Shown piece after piece: positions 23,933 through 35,006 of a stretch of 64,000 nt of DNA (its first letter is position 1; the number at the start of each line of letters is the position of its first letter). Under the pieces are notes generated by a model. It was not told the origin of the DNA and searched no databases. It was given only the letters and a program-made list of their open reading frames with translations. The DNA lies in the NCBI RefSeq assembly GCF_001039355.2, contig NW_019775701.1, positions 170,606-234,605 of the forward strand. The letters are read 5' to 3'. Made by a program: the position numbers and the translations under genes. The DNA is from Lingula anatina. Taxonomy: Eukaryota; Brachiopoda; Lingulata; Lingulida; Lingulidae.

Positions 23933-25816
23933 CTCTCTCTCTGTTTACGTTTGGTTGACACACTGACTTACGTTACCTCATTTCCTTTCAGAGGAGAATC
24001 CCCAAATGCCATTTCCCATATGGATATGCATAGTGCCTGCCACAACACTGGTCCTACTGCTTATTATTGTGTCATTGATATGGGTCAAATATAATCTAGA
24101 GTTTAGACTGTGTTACAGGTCCATTAAGATAAGGGTGCTCAAGGAAAAGGATGCAGATGGTATGTTGAACAAAAGAAAACAGAATTTCACTCTCACTCTC
24201 ACACCTACTGGTGAATGTTTACTAAAGATGGACTTAATATAAGAACGTACTTATATTGACACAAACCCCTGTTTTGCATTTTCTCAGTTTCAAAACTTGA
24301 GGAAATCTTTAAATAAGCATACTATTCAACAGAGTAATGTTATTTTGGGGAATTTTATGTATTTGTTAATTTTGTTTGAGTTTGATGATTGATAACTCTA
24401 AATGTTTTTGTTTTTTGTTTTTTAAGCTGATAGGCATGATGATATCTATATTTGTACCTGCCCTGATTCAACCAATGAGAGACAATTTGCTGAAACCATT
24501 TTAAAGGAAAAGCTTGAGAAAGAAGGGTACAGTGTAAGACTGGACCAGGATGTGTTAGGATTTCAGTGTAAGTATGTGTTTATAGCAGAAACAATCAGTC
24601 ATTTGATTACTTCTTACATGTGACTTGGTTAATATATTGACCAGTCCCCCATAAATATTGGTTAATGGTGTAAAATTTTATTCAGGCCCATAGCCTGAGA
24701 GGCTTGAAAGGTCTACCCTTTTCAGGGGCGGATTTAGGCCGTCTTCTGGGTCTTCCGGAAGACGGTCAGATTTTCAAGTTTACAGTGACGGGTATCTATT
24801 TTTTTCTGTCAGAAGACGGTCAAAAGTGGAGGTTGGATCAACAAAGATAATTTCGAAGACTGTCAGAAAATATCTCTGGATCCGCCACTGCTTTTTATTA
24901 TAATAATCAAACTTCCTTGTTATTTCTCATGCTGTATTTCTCTGCAGGTGGTGGTATTGAGTAGGATGTGTCATGGTAATATGTATGCATTATACACAAT
25001 GCCTCCATACATTACATGACTTTTTCCTTCATTTTTTCAGCTGAAAACAGAGAATTCACCAAAGCTTTTGATGAGTGTCGACGTTATGTCATCCTCATTT
25101 CTCCAGAACTTCTCAATCCAGTTCCTGATTATTTTGATTTCTTCATTGATAATGCTTTGAACCAGCATACCAGAATAATATTTGTCATCTTTGGGGAAAT
25201 AAATATTGATGATTGGAACAGGTTTGCAGAGACTCAAATAAAAAACTGCAAAAACCCACAACTGTTGCCAAAAGTATTGAAAATGCCATTTTTAAATTGC
25301 CTCCAGTATTACCCTGATGCAGAGAGGGAAGAAAGACCAAAAAGTAGATGGCGCTACATATGCAAGAAAAGCAAAAGACAAAAAAATGAGAGGTTCTGGA
25401 AAAAACTGCAATTATGTCTACCACCTCCATCTGAAAAAAAGGATCCTAGTGGCCATGATGTTGTAGATGGCAGGAGAAAAGATTTGAGCAGTGAGTCCAC
25501 AGAGAGGCCATTACTAGAAGAGGATCGCCCTGATCCAGTTCCAGTTGATGTAGGACAAACCAGAATTGAAGTCATTCTTGACGATGAAGCAGAGGATGAC
25601 GTATTCAATGAGGCATCAGATCAGAACGCAGTTGCAAGCAATACTGGTGCCCTTGGTAACCACCAAGGTCAAGGTCACATGTTTCAGAATCAGTTTTCAA
25701 AAGAAAGTGCTTATTTCAGTGGAAGTGGAAGCTTCCAAGCAAATAGTTCTGAATTTCCTCAGAAAAGTCCAGTGCAGCCTATGGATGCTGTGGGCAGTGC
25801 CCTGGTGGAATGGTAA
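18876..25816 (+). CDS. Ig-TIR transmembrane receptor, IL-1 receptor-like
   Basis: Seven coding exons: 18876-18969, 19348-19662, 20219-20459, 20941-21074, 21376-21543, 24427-24567, 25041-25816. They join in phase to 622 codons plus stop. Signal peptide about residues 1-19 (MGKFLLLYFILVFIQS). Ig domain 1 fills exon 2 (extra cysteines; YKC near its end). Ig domain 2 spans exons 3-4 (Cys in SFICEGFF and DYMCRMS). Membrane helix about 271-292 with basic residues after it. TIR domain about 322-488: box 1-like DDIYICTCP, then CRRYVILISPELL, and box 3 RFW at 482-484. A 134-residue acidic tail follows. This order is that of IL-1R/SIGIRR-type receptors; Toll receptors have leucine-rich repeats instead. 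Expected role: ligand-driven TIR signalling at the plasma membrane. The canonical RDxxPG box 2 is not evident. Exons 2-6 are partly duplicated at 21811-24159, so this model skips the redundant copies. Orthology is not settled. Confidence 0.87.
21143..21248 (+). mobile_element. Short interspersed element, family C (receptor intron 4)
   Basis: A segment with core CACCTGAATGCTCGTTGCGT followed by AATCCC and a GGAATCTATT-type tail. Related sequence occurs at about 5630-5760 and 14145-14275 (golgin introns, CACCGGAATGCTTG), at 23567-23690 and 23761-23875 (duplicates of this one), and reversed at 43165-43262 in a TRIP12 intron. Insertion in unrelated introns marks it as a dispersed, probably nonautonomous element. 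Ends and target duplication are unclear. Confidence 0.55.
21253..21328. repeat. TC/AC/TC compound microsatellite in receptor intron 4
   Basis: TC, AC and TC runs follow one another immediately before the exon 5 acceptor. They recur at about 23698-23759 and 23880-23942 in the duplicated block, where the first copy ends at an undetermined base. Confidence 0.9.
21811..24159 (+). CDS. Duplicated receptor exons: truncated exon 6, then second copies of exons 2-5
   Basis: 21811-21880 is exon 6 (TIR box 1) cut off at the n at 21881. The sequence then restarts inside exon 2 (21882-22093) and continues with second copies of exon 3 (22658-22898), exon 4 (23380-23513) and exon 5 (23992-24159), with the same lengths and phases as the first copies. 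Exon 3 and 4 proteins are identical; exon 2 differs by Met/Thr, Phe/Tyr and Asp/Glu; exon 5 by Gly/Val after the membrane helix. Introns match as well. The abrupt mid-exon join at an undetermined base means the region as written cannot be spliced into a sensible protein using all copies. An alternative haplotype inserted by assembly is most likely. Confidence 0.85.
23578..23942. repeat. Nested duplication with single-n junction at 23760
   Basis: 23578-23759 and 23761-23942 are near-identical copies of the same intron 4 segment, each ending in the TC/AC/TC array. The undetermined base at 23760 sits between them inside the microsatellite, as expected when a read break in a simple repeat is wrongly bridged. 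Confidence 0.85.
24723..24890 (+). mobile_element. hAT-like MITE, 168 bp, in receptor intron 6
   Basis: Starts CAGGGGCGGATTTAGG and ends with the inverse of CAGTGGCGGATCCAGAG, so it has imperfect inverted ends of about 16 bp with the CAG...CTG termini typical of many hAT elements. It contains internal GTCTTC/GAAGAC repeats and no coding capacity. A clear 8-bp target duplication is not visible. A second, reversed and truncated copy lies at 61234-61325. Confidence 0.65.
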
Positions 25817-26480
25817 AGAACTGGTAGATTTTGAGTATTTTGCCTGAGGGGGGTTGGGTCTTGAGGGTTTGGAAAAAATTTTGGCTTGCTTCATTCAAGA
25901 AATATTATGCAGTAGACATGGAGAAGTTTTAAGCAATATTTAGAGCACAGGGATATGAAAAAATTCCTACTAGTAGGCTTTGCTTGTTTTACTTTTGACA
26001 AAAGTTTTTTTATTGTCAAAAGATGGGGTAATGGACAGATCATTTCAATGGGCAAAAATTATCAATCCTTAAGATACATAATTTTGAAGTCGTGAAAATT
26101 ATATTTCTAAATTGTGATTGTGATGCTTTTAATGCCCAGAATAAAACTATAAGGTGCCCTATTTTTCAAATTTGTTGCTACCACTCAATTGGAATGTACT
26201 TGTTTTAAGAATTTATAACTTCAAAAATACAGTATCAGTAAAATTCACAACTTCCAATGAAAAGATTGAGCCATTACCGCAATCATTTTTTATTGATCTT
26301 TTGTATATATTTTAATTCTATTAGCAAAACAATCCATTTTATTATAATAAAAGCCTTTTGCGCAAATGGTGCATATCAACTAAGTTATTAAAGATATATT
26401 CTTTATAAGGAAGTTTAAACAAAAAAAACATTATAAAGCAATATTTTAACATTACTGATCTTGTAGTTTTTTTTTTTTTT

Positions 26481-26518
<38 letters not shown>

Positions 26519-27700
26519 CCATATGACAGAGCTTATTTTGTTAAAGGAAGCAGAGACATCGAATCTTCAAATCTGCCTAAGGTATCATATTCATGCAACC
26601 GTTATAACATATTGACCAACTGACATTTCTTGTATAAAGTGGCAGAGGTCACTAGAATTTTCTTAGGGGAGAATACAAATATTTAGCTCCTTAGTCTATT
26701 ACTGTTCGTTTTAAACTTGTGTAAATAAAAGCATATTTTCATTGTTTTTTCATTTCAGATTTTTAAACTTGAATTGTTAAGTATTTTGGATTTAGAAATG
26801 TTCCCTTATGACAAAAACTGCCCCTCTTATTCAATATTATGTACAGCAATTTAATGGCATATCAGTGGGCTAGATATCTGTAAAACAGATTAAAGGATTT
26901 ATATAGCTTATTGTTGAAACAAGAACTTTTTCCCTAGGTGGCAATTGTAAAGGGCACACAAAAATGTATAAACACTGGCATTTGGTTTTACTCATTATAT
27001 AAGCTTTGGATTTTTTTTAATTTAGAGAATAATCATTTTTATATACAGATACTGTAAGTGTCCGTGTTACCTGTAGTACATAATGTAGGAGGGTAACAGT
27101 GATTATGCTGTTTTAAAGCATTATGTAATAGTGCATCAAAATTGACCAAAACATTTGGTTCACTTTTCTCCGTCTGAATGTCTGAACATTTGCCAGCTTT
27201 ACTGCCTTGTTTCCTGTATGTTGTCTGAATATTTGTCAGCTTTGCTGTCTAGTTATCTCATTGGGTAGAACCTGGACAATCTCACATTATGTTTGTTGAT
27301 TTTTTTTCTTACTTTTCTTTCTTTTTTTCATTTATTACTTTTATTATTATTATTAAAGAAGGACTGTCTTCCAACTTTTGCTTAGCATTGGCAGCATGAA
27401 AAGATTTTATAGCAAGCAAGAAGCATTTAGAATATATTTCAGTGTTATATAAACACACAAATACATACATATAGAGATCAGCAGGCTGATATACATAAAT
27501 TCCTAATTAATATGGCTGTAACATAGCATAGTAATACTTAATACTATGCAGGCCTACATAATGTATCCAGAAAGGTACATTCTAAGTCAATAAATTGTAT
27601 TTCTGTTAAAACCACTTTTTTTTTAATGTTGTGTAGGCTTCAAAAGCTTCGTCTTCCGATGTTTGCTTTATACTATATTATATTATACAATATGACTGTT
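25817..27700 (+). other. Receptor 3' UTR and downstream flank
   Basis: AT-rich and without a gene. Candidate AATAAA signals for the receptor occur at 26140-26145, 26346-26351 and 26724-26729. A T homopolymer tract with few interruptions runs from about 26467 to 26518. A short motif at about 27118-27143 matches the inverted-repeat element at 60450-60685. Confidence 0.5.
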
Positions 27701-27809
27701 CATAAAGTGGATATTTGAAGTCTTTGGGCGTCACATATTTAGACATCGCAAAGAGGCAACTGGTAGCACGGACGCCGTTTGAATACCCTGCGTTTCAGAG
27801 GTCACTTGA

Positions 27810-27842
27810 AACCAGCATGTCTCTGCTACAGTATTTCCAGTG
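27810..27842 (+). other. Possible isolated first coding exon
   Basis: An ATG at about 27817 opens MSLLQYFQ and runs into a consensus donor (GTAAGT) after about 25 coding bases. Short leading exons of this kind occur in animal genes, but I find no continuation downstream before the transposon. It may be a remnant or chance. Confidence 0.2.
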
Positions 27843-28243
27843 TAAGTATCAAAACGTGATTCGCTAACTTCTGAATTTCAGGGTGTATCAAGGGATAATA
27901 TGTAGAATCTTCATATTTTTCAAATCAGATTCTTTGGCGTTAAAGCACCTTCGTATTTGACCCATTGCATAGGTCTACGCTACATTTTTACGGAAAGATG
28001 AAATGCAATTCGAAGGAATGCTTCTGAAACTTGTAACCGTTCTGTTGTAACCCTTCTTAAGAAGACAGGTCGTAAGATTTTTTTTTACTTTGGAACTAGT
28101 ACTACAAATTTCTCATGGGCGCCATAAAATTTCGTTATAAGTATTTTTGTGTCTCCCTCTTGTCTCCCGTGCACGCAGTGCAATAAAAATGAGAGAAAGG
28201 ATCACATTCCTGCACCGTCTCAAGAATATTGGGTTTTAGCTTA

Positions 28244-29629
28244 CACACACTGGACAAAAGAAGTGTCACCCCCTAACTCAGAGTAATAAAAGTAGGCAGA
28301 TCTTGGGTACTTATAATGCCTGGTCTACTTATAATGTAACTAATGAGTATAAAACCGCTATACCATGGAATTGTATTGTTGGTCTTGTACATGTACAGCA
28401 AATGTTATTCCTGTCTTCCTCCAATATGGCAAGATACAGGCAATTATCTAACGGTTATAGGTGCAAGTTATTAACCTGAAGAGGCGGAATATAAGCAATG
28501 TCAGAATATCGATACAATTGAATTGTTCAGTCAGAACCGTGCAGAGGGTCTGGTCTCGGTATAGAAACACTGGATCAAGAGACAAATTGCCTCTGATGGG
28601 TCGTCCAAGAAAAAATACTGGCCGTGAAGACCGACGACTGATTTTGATGTCCAGGTTGTCAAAGTTCGACACTGCTCGTCAGTTGACAACACAGTGGAAC
28701 AATTTCACACATAAAAATGTGTCTGTGAAAATTGCTAGGCGTCGGTTACATGCTCAGAGAGTGTACAGCAGGGTAGCAAGACTGAAACCTCTTATATCGT
28801 CACAAAACAGGCAACGTAGATTAAACTAGGGTTAACAGGATCTGGAACTGGACAGTTCATGACAATTGGTCCTATATATTTTTTCTGATGAGTGTCGCTT
28901 TGGTCTGACCTCTGATGACAGACGGGTACTATGCTGGCAAACTGCTGGTAAGGCATTTGAACCACATGCACTGAATTTTCGAACCCGGAGCAGTATATTC
29001 ATCATAGTGTGGGGCTGCATCAGCATCCATGGCTTGGGCGAATTGATGGTGGTTAATTAAAACATGAATCACTAGAAATGTATCGATGTTTTGGAGTCAG
29101 GCTTGCTACCATCTATTACTAACATGTTTGGTGACAGGAATTATCCATTTTTTCACCAGGATGAAAATGCTCCTTGTCACAGCCCCAGAGCAGTTGATGA
29201 TTGGTTTCACCAACAGGACATTCGCAGGGTGATGTGACCTGCCCAGAGTCCGGGTGCAAACATAATAGAAAATGTGTGGAATGATATGTCAAAACTTTTT
29301 ACAAATGCCCGTCTAACCAGCAGAGAAACTCTGTTATATTCAGTGTTTCATGCTTGGACCGGCATAAGCCCTGAACGCATCAGACAATTATATGAAACCT
29401 TGCTTCGTAGACTGGCACCTATTTTTAGGTCACTTGGCTATGCCAGTAAGTACTAATTTTTGACTTGAAACTGCATATTTTGGTAGAATGTATATTTTGT
29501 TCTCATTTTGTGATTTTTTGTGAAATTTGATGTTAATTAAATGATACCAGGAGCATATCATTCCACAGTCATTTATCTCCCCCATAGTATTGGCTCAGTA
29601 GGGGTGACACTTCTTTTGTCCAGTGTGTG
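28244..29629 (+). mobile_element. Tc1/mariner transposon, full length, inactive
   Basis: A 1,386-bp element with perfect 29-bp terminal inverted repeats (28244-28272 and 29601-29629, beginning CACACACTGGACAAAAGAAG) flanked by a TA target duplication (28242-28243 and 29630-29631), the hallmark of this superfamily. It holds one transposase reading frame in the expected orientation, now broken. Near-perfect ends beside a broken gene fit a fairly recent insertion, or one mobilised by transposase from elsewhere. Confidence 0.95.
28461..29456 (+). pseudogene. Tc1-like transposase, disrupted
   Basis: The N-terminal part has paired helix-turn-helix regions and the GRPRKNTGREDR motif of Tc1 transposases. 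The DDE core follows with FSDECRFGL (first Asp), DENAPCHSPRAV (second Asp) and IIENVW (Glu), so the triad residues remain. Breaks: TAG at about 28827 followed by about 40 bases readable only in another frame (two compensating indels), then in-frame TAA at 29058, TAG at 29073 and TGA at 29235 (where Trp is expected). It cannot encode an intact protein. When active it would cut and paste the surrounding element at TA sites. Confidence 0.9.
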
Positions 29630-29631
29630 TA

Positions 29632-31750
29632 AGTTATCCTTTTTGTTGACACGTTTTGATCACAGACGTAAGGCATATCCATGCATTGTTAATCAATCGG
29701 ACACATACCAGATTATAACGAAGTTCAATTTTAAATGATAAGAGATAATATACTCGAAGCGATCTTCGCTGCACAGATCGGTTTAATATTCAATAAAATC
29801 GTATAGGCCTACAATTGCATGTTCAAATTTTCGAATACGCGTAAAGTCAAAGAAGCAATATTGTTTTAGCGAAATGCGGAGATCTAAGTCCATTGCATCA
29901 GATGTTTGTTCGTGAACAAATTTCTCTCTCTCTCTCTCTCTCGCACACACACACACATTAATTAATTAATTTTTAAAACTTCAATCAAAAGATCGTCTTA
30001 ACTTTAAATTTCTGACCCAAAGTCTGAACCAAATCCTGTCTAAACTTTTGACTGAAAAATGTCTAGATCATTTCAAAATAGATCCAAAATAGTAGTCCAC
30101 ACAGAAAAAGAAGGGCCCCTGTGCATTGGTCCTAAACATAAACCTCGTCTATTCCGTTTAAAACGAGCACAGTAAGCTTATTTCAATTAATAGGAGAAAG
30201 TCCGGATCCGATTTATCCTGGGTAAAAGCCGCAGTTTCCGGAACCGCGCAAATTTGGTAAAGAAAGATATTACAAACAGGCTCGAAATACGGACACTGCT
30301 GTATAATTTTTTGGTTGGATAAATATAACTCCTTAATATTTATACTACATGTACATTCCAGATTCGTGGATTTTAGTTCACTGGTTGCTTGTTCATGTAG
30401 CCTACATTCTGACGATCTGTTGGGAATCCCACTTTTTAATCGCAAACCGAGACAAGAGATTCTTGAACTTAATTTCTTAATCAGATTAACAAACAAGATC
30501 TGACGAGTTTACCTTTACACAATGTGTTTTAAAGCATAACGAACTATAAACAGAGATTACGTTACTGAAAATGCTGGTAAATTTTACAATGTCCCCGACA
30601 TGTAGCTGTTACAGCTAATTAGCCTAAAAACATACTCCCATACAATTGCAATTGGTGATTTAGAATTAATTTATATTGACAAGAAATAAAATCATCAAAT
30701 CAAAAATCACAATAAATAAAGATTTATTTGTTTTTAGTGCACATGCCAGTCCGGCGAGTTGAAAATTACGATTCACTAAAGCATAATGACTTCGTTTCAC
30801 GAAGGACGAGGATTAAAATGCCGCATTCACGAGTCTTGGGAATGGCCGGGGTGCTTCACGGATCACGCTAAATATTACGAGCAATTCACGCATCTCGGGA
30901 AATAAAAAGTGGCTTTCACGGGTAACGAAAAAACCCAATGGGATCTTAATTTACTTCAATTTAGATAATGTTGCTAATTGGTATAAACCTGGCAATTAGG
31001 CCTAATTAACCCCCACCCACGCATTTCACTTTATGTCTGGATGCCCACAGAAATTACATCCTACATTTAAGTTTTCCTTTTCCCCCGTTTTTATGTGAAA
31101 TCGTGTCCATCCACGTGCTGGTTAGATAACACGTGCACAAACATCTCGCGATGCAGGCCTTGCATAGCGCTGAGCATATGCACCCGTGTCAATGTAAGCA
31201 ATCTCAACCAAAACACAATCATCTGTTTTCCCGTGACCCGATTATTGCAAATGCGGAATAATTTACTGTCTAACATACGTGTCTGTTCTTTGAGCCTTCG
31301 CCAAGAACATTTTTAGATAATGAATAAACACGGGAAGCATTCAAATGTTTAAATGTCCATTTTATTGACATGTTATCCAGGACTGATATTCCACTCCTTA
31401 TATTTTCCAAGCGGAAGGAATCTTTATTTTGGTGTGCATCGTCCGCAGACCATCGTGTTTGGTCGCAGCTGATTCAGCGCAAGGTGAAGATATAAATATG
31501 AATTTGTCTTATATTTTGTGACCAGGTTGGGAGGCAATATACAGAGGGGAAATAATAGGTATGCATGTTTCAATTTATGATCTTGGGTAAATTTGTATTT
31601 AATAATTTGATGCAGTAAAGCATGAACGTGCCAAAGCAAATTATGCTTGAGGATCCTTTGTCTGAGGCAATGTCTGTAAGCTAATTTTAGATTTTTCACT
31701 GGGTTGGAGGAATATTTTTTACGCATATCCTGTCAATAATTTATTAAATT
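29632..31750. other. Intergenic region without a recognised gene
   Basis: Contains a TC/AC microsatellite at about 29921-29957 and, at about 30740-30945, a stretch where TTCACG recurs roughly every 30-45 bp (described separately). The remainder is AT-rich sequence in which I see no exon with family similarity. Confidence 0.5.
30740..30945. repeat. Degenerate TTCACG-periodic repeat
   Basis: TTCACG (once TTCACT) recurs at irregular intervals with neighbouring GGATCACG, CTCGGGA or GGGTAACG words. This suggests a decayed tandem array or a short interspersed element. No coding potential is visible. Confidence 0.35.
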
Positions 31751-31789
31751 GTATTTGGAAAAGATTCTATAGCTTGGGTTGCCCCGAAT

Positions 31790-32000
31790 TTTTCAGCAAT
31801 TGCTTGAACGCTGACAGGCGTTTGCATTTGCACCTAGACAAGATGGCGACGGTCTTGATGTTCAATGAAAATTTCCTTGCCTGCACCAAGACGCATTTGT
31901 TCATTACTATTAGGAAACCTACAAATCATTATCAAACTGCCCTATGGGTCATTTTGTTTATTAGGAATATAAGAACTGTTAGGTCGGAAATCGTTTCTTA
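31790..32000 (+). promoter_or_regulatory. Possible TRIP12 transcription start region
   Basis: CAAGATGGCGACGG near 31842 resembles the YY1 motif (AAGATGGCGGC) that sits at the start of many animal housekeeping transcripts. TRIP12 coding begins in an exon that opens with a splice acceptor (35471), so an upstream noncoding exon must exist, and this is the best candidate I see. No donor could be assigned. Confidence 0.3.
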
Positions 32001-33706
32001 ATCGAGTGGCAATCGACCTTGACCTTGACATTTCATGTTTGTATTATTTTCCTTTTCCAGAAGGTTGACATAGTAGTTGAGTAGGAAATTCCCAGTAGTT
32101 CTCTAAACCTGTGTCTCAATCTGGATGCTGTACAGTGGACTTGCATTAAGGTAGATATCATATGATTGAGATTGATATTGGATTGAGACTGTAAAACTTG
32201 CTCTGTGTTGTCTGCTTCATACACATTTTCTTCAGTTTATGCTGACAGTGAGTAATTGCTGTAAGTTTTTTTTTGTATGTGTGTGTGTGAGTTACTGTGC
32301 TTCTCAGATATGTGCCTGCTGACAATACACATAATTCAAAACAAATTGTGTGCTTTTCTCCAAGAGCCCTTGTGAAAATATCACTTCAATAGAAAGTTAG
32401 TATGACATCTAAACAGTTAGACCAGAAATTTTGTTTAATGATCTGTAAAAATTTATAGTTGGAATGAATAGTCATGCTATCTGTAATGATAATTTGGAAG
32501 TTGAGTGCATAAACAGTTGTTGGTGATATTTAAGGAGTCTGTTATTGATCTAATTATTTTAATGCACATACTGGCTCTGACATGCAACTGAAACTATAGG
32601 TCATTGAGACAAGATATATCTTCAATTTAAAACATGTTTTCAATCTAATGGTTGGCTTGAATGATTGAATATTGGTAGATTAATTGTGTAATAAGCATTA
32701 GAAAGGCTTTCATATTATAAGTTGTGGCTCAGCTTGGATTGGAGAAATTACTTCTAATGTGTTTTTAGTTGTCAATGAGTTGATTTGAGTTGGCTACCCA
32801 TACTTGATGAGCTCTTTAAATTATTTCCAGTGGTCTTGTTTTACTTGCTATGTAAAACAGGGTCACATAAATGCTGTGCAGTCAGTTTATCATGTGAAAT
32901 ATCTTTGTAAGATTGCTCTCTTTAGGAAGAGATCAATACTAGAAGTAAAATTGAGAACTGATTAACATAGCTTCTGCTCATTAGGCTCTGTGCCATACCA
33001 AACTTAATCAGAGTGCTTAATTATATAAAAAATCTGCAGTTTCAGCCTTAGCTGTATGAAAATGATTTGTTGGGGTTATAAAGCTAGGGACATTGTGATA
33101 TTTAAAAGTGAGTAAGTTAACTTTGTTATGGGCAATATGGTGAAAATAATAAAATTCCTGTTAAGTAAGACTGCATTCAGATTCACACATTGCACTATGT
33201 GGGTTGGTCCAGTTCTGTGAGAGATTCTCACCAAAGTGCAATAAGTGGAATCGGCTTTATTGTCTGACAGACCCCCTGAAACAAGCAAGGGGGTCGTAAA
33301 CTAGTGTGTGGTGCATTTATTTAAGCTGATTCTACTGATTGCACTTGCATGACATCTTCGGATAGAAATTGCCTCAGAAAGTATACTTTAAAAAAATACC
33401 TGAGTATGATAGTTTGCAAAGACACATTATTGATTTTCATTAATCTATGACATCTTGAAATATTATATGATTACTGCTCGTTGCTAGAGTTACAAGTTTG
33501 TGTGTCTTTGCAAGTTTTCTTTCGGATAATAATAAATATACAGTAGACTAACAAGATTTTCATAAGGCAATGTTAATATTAATTTCAGTTGATATTGAAG
33601 ACAAATTGTTCCACAAGATTTCATAGTAATTCAAGTTATAATTAGAGAGTTATGGAGAAATTACTATATGTCAAAAAAAGACATGCTAAATTTTTAAAAA
33701 ACATAC

Positions 33707-35006
33707 CCCGTTCACACTACAGTCATTTATTCGAATAAATAGCGAATTAGGTCCCGATTCGAATAACTGTAGTAGTCTGAACGCGTAAGGATTTTCGTTA
33801 AGCAGATTTTCAAAATCCTGCTAGCGAGCTGGATTTTCTTCAGTGATTTGAATTACTTACAGGTGTCATGTGAAGAAACTGTCGTCGTGAATAAACCGTA
33901 GAGAAAGTAATAGTATTATCAAACACACAATTTCTTTTGAACGAAAATTACTTAACTCTGAATTGAAAGAACATTGTAAAGTGAAAACATTTATACTACG
34001 AGTCTTAGATCTACCACGTTTTTCTCACAGAGCAAAACAGTTCAGTCACGATCAAAAGCTCATTTCCAACATTCATATAGTTATAAGGTTATCAAACACA
34101 TACTCTCTCATGACGAAAACCACTGAATTATGAATTGAAAAATCATAGTTCAGTGCAAACATAGGGCCTACTTAGGACGACATCGTCATACCAGAGGTGC
34201 CTTCTTGCAATCTACCCTTAATGCGCATGTGCAGAATGATTTTGTCACGGAATGGGTCTATCATGCCACACCGGAACCGACACCTGTACAGATCTTACTG
34301 CGCATGTGTGCAGATAAGTGCGGGTATCTATGAACGTTTGTTTATTACTTAAGCAATTGCACCAAACGTATTTGGAGGTCACCACTCACTACAACATTAG
34401 GAAACATAAACTTATTTTGCCATCTTATACTTTCCAAGAATGCTGGACTGTCTTTTGAGTTGCATTTGCCGTTACAAATTTTCGTTGGTATTTTAAGTTT
34501 TCCTGTGCTGCGCATGCAGGGGTCGAAACAGACGGTCGCCCACTCGCCAATGCGACTTAGAAACGTCCCGGGCGACTACCTGTCAGGGGTACTGGTCCGT
34601 TTTGGCGACCGCTGAAAAGTGCCAAACATCGTTGCCAAACCCACAGTCTGCGACGTTAAGCACTAGCCGGAGGCAATTGCCCACCTAAAGTGGCACTGGG
34701 CTAGTAAAAAAGTTGAAATTTTATAAAGCACTAGCTGTAATTTTGAACCTATATTAACACTCAGTAAGATTTCAAAAATATGAGTCGCCAGTCTTCTTTG
34801 TTCCTGCCTCTAATTTGACGTTTCTAGATAGTATGATATGCCTCTCAGTTGAAAAAAAATCACACCTAGCTCAAACTACTGAATATTGATTAGTTGCTAT
34901 AAATAACTTCACTGTAGTTATTAATAGTAGCAGTCTGTCTGATCAGCGTGTCGGCANTTTGAATTATAGAAATGCACATTTTTGAAACTGTAGTGTGAAT
35001 GGGTTA
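33707..35006. mobile_element. Possible nonautonomous DNA transposon, about 1.3 kb
   Basis: Left end CCCGTTCACACTACAGT and right end, reversed, CCCATTCACACTACAGT agree at 16 of 17 positions in inverted orientation. The interior has no transposase and is richer in CpG than its flanks, especially 34190-34340 and 34500-34690. An undetermined base lies at 34957. No clear target duplication is seen, so the call rests on the inverted ends alone. Confidence 0.45.

Noticed and set aside
25016-25816. Toll-like receptor or MyD88
   Set aside because: No leucine-rich repeats or death domain; the upstream exons encode a signal peptide, Ig domains and a membrane helix.
26467-26518. T tract as a terminator or as the poly(A) tail of a reverse-oriented retrocopy
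   Set aside because: No gene-like or element-like sequence is recognisable next to it and no target duplication is seen; treated as a homopolymer.
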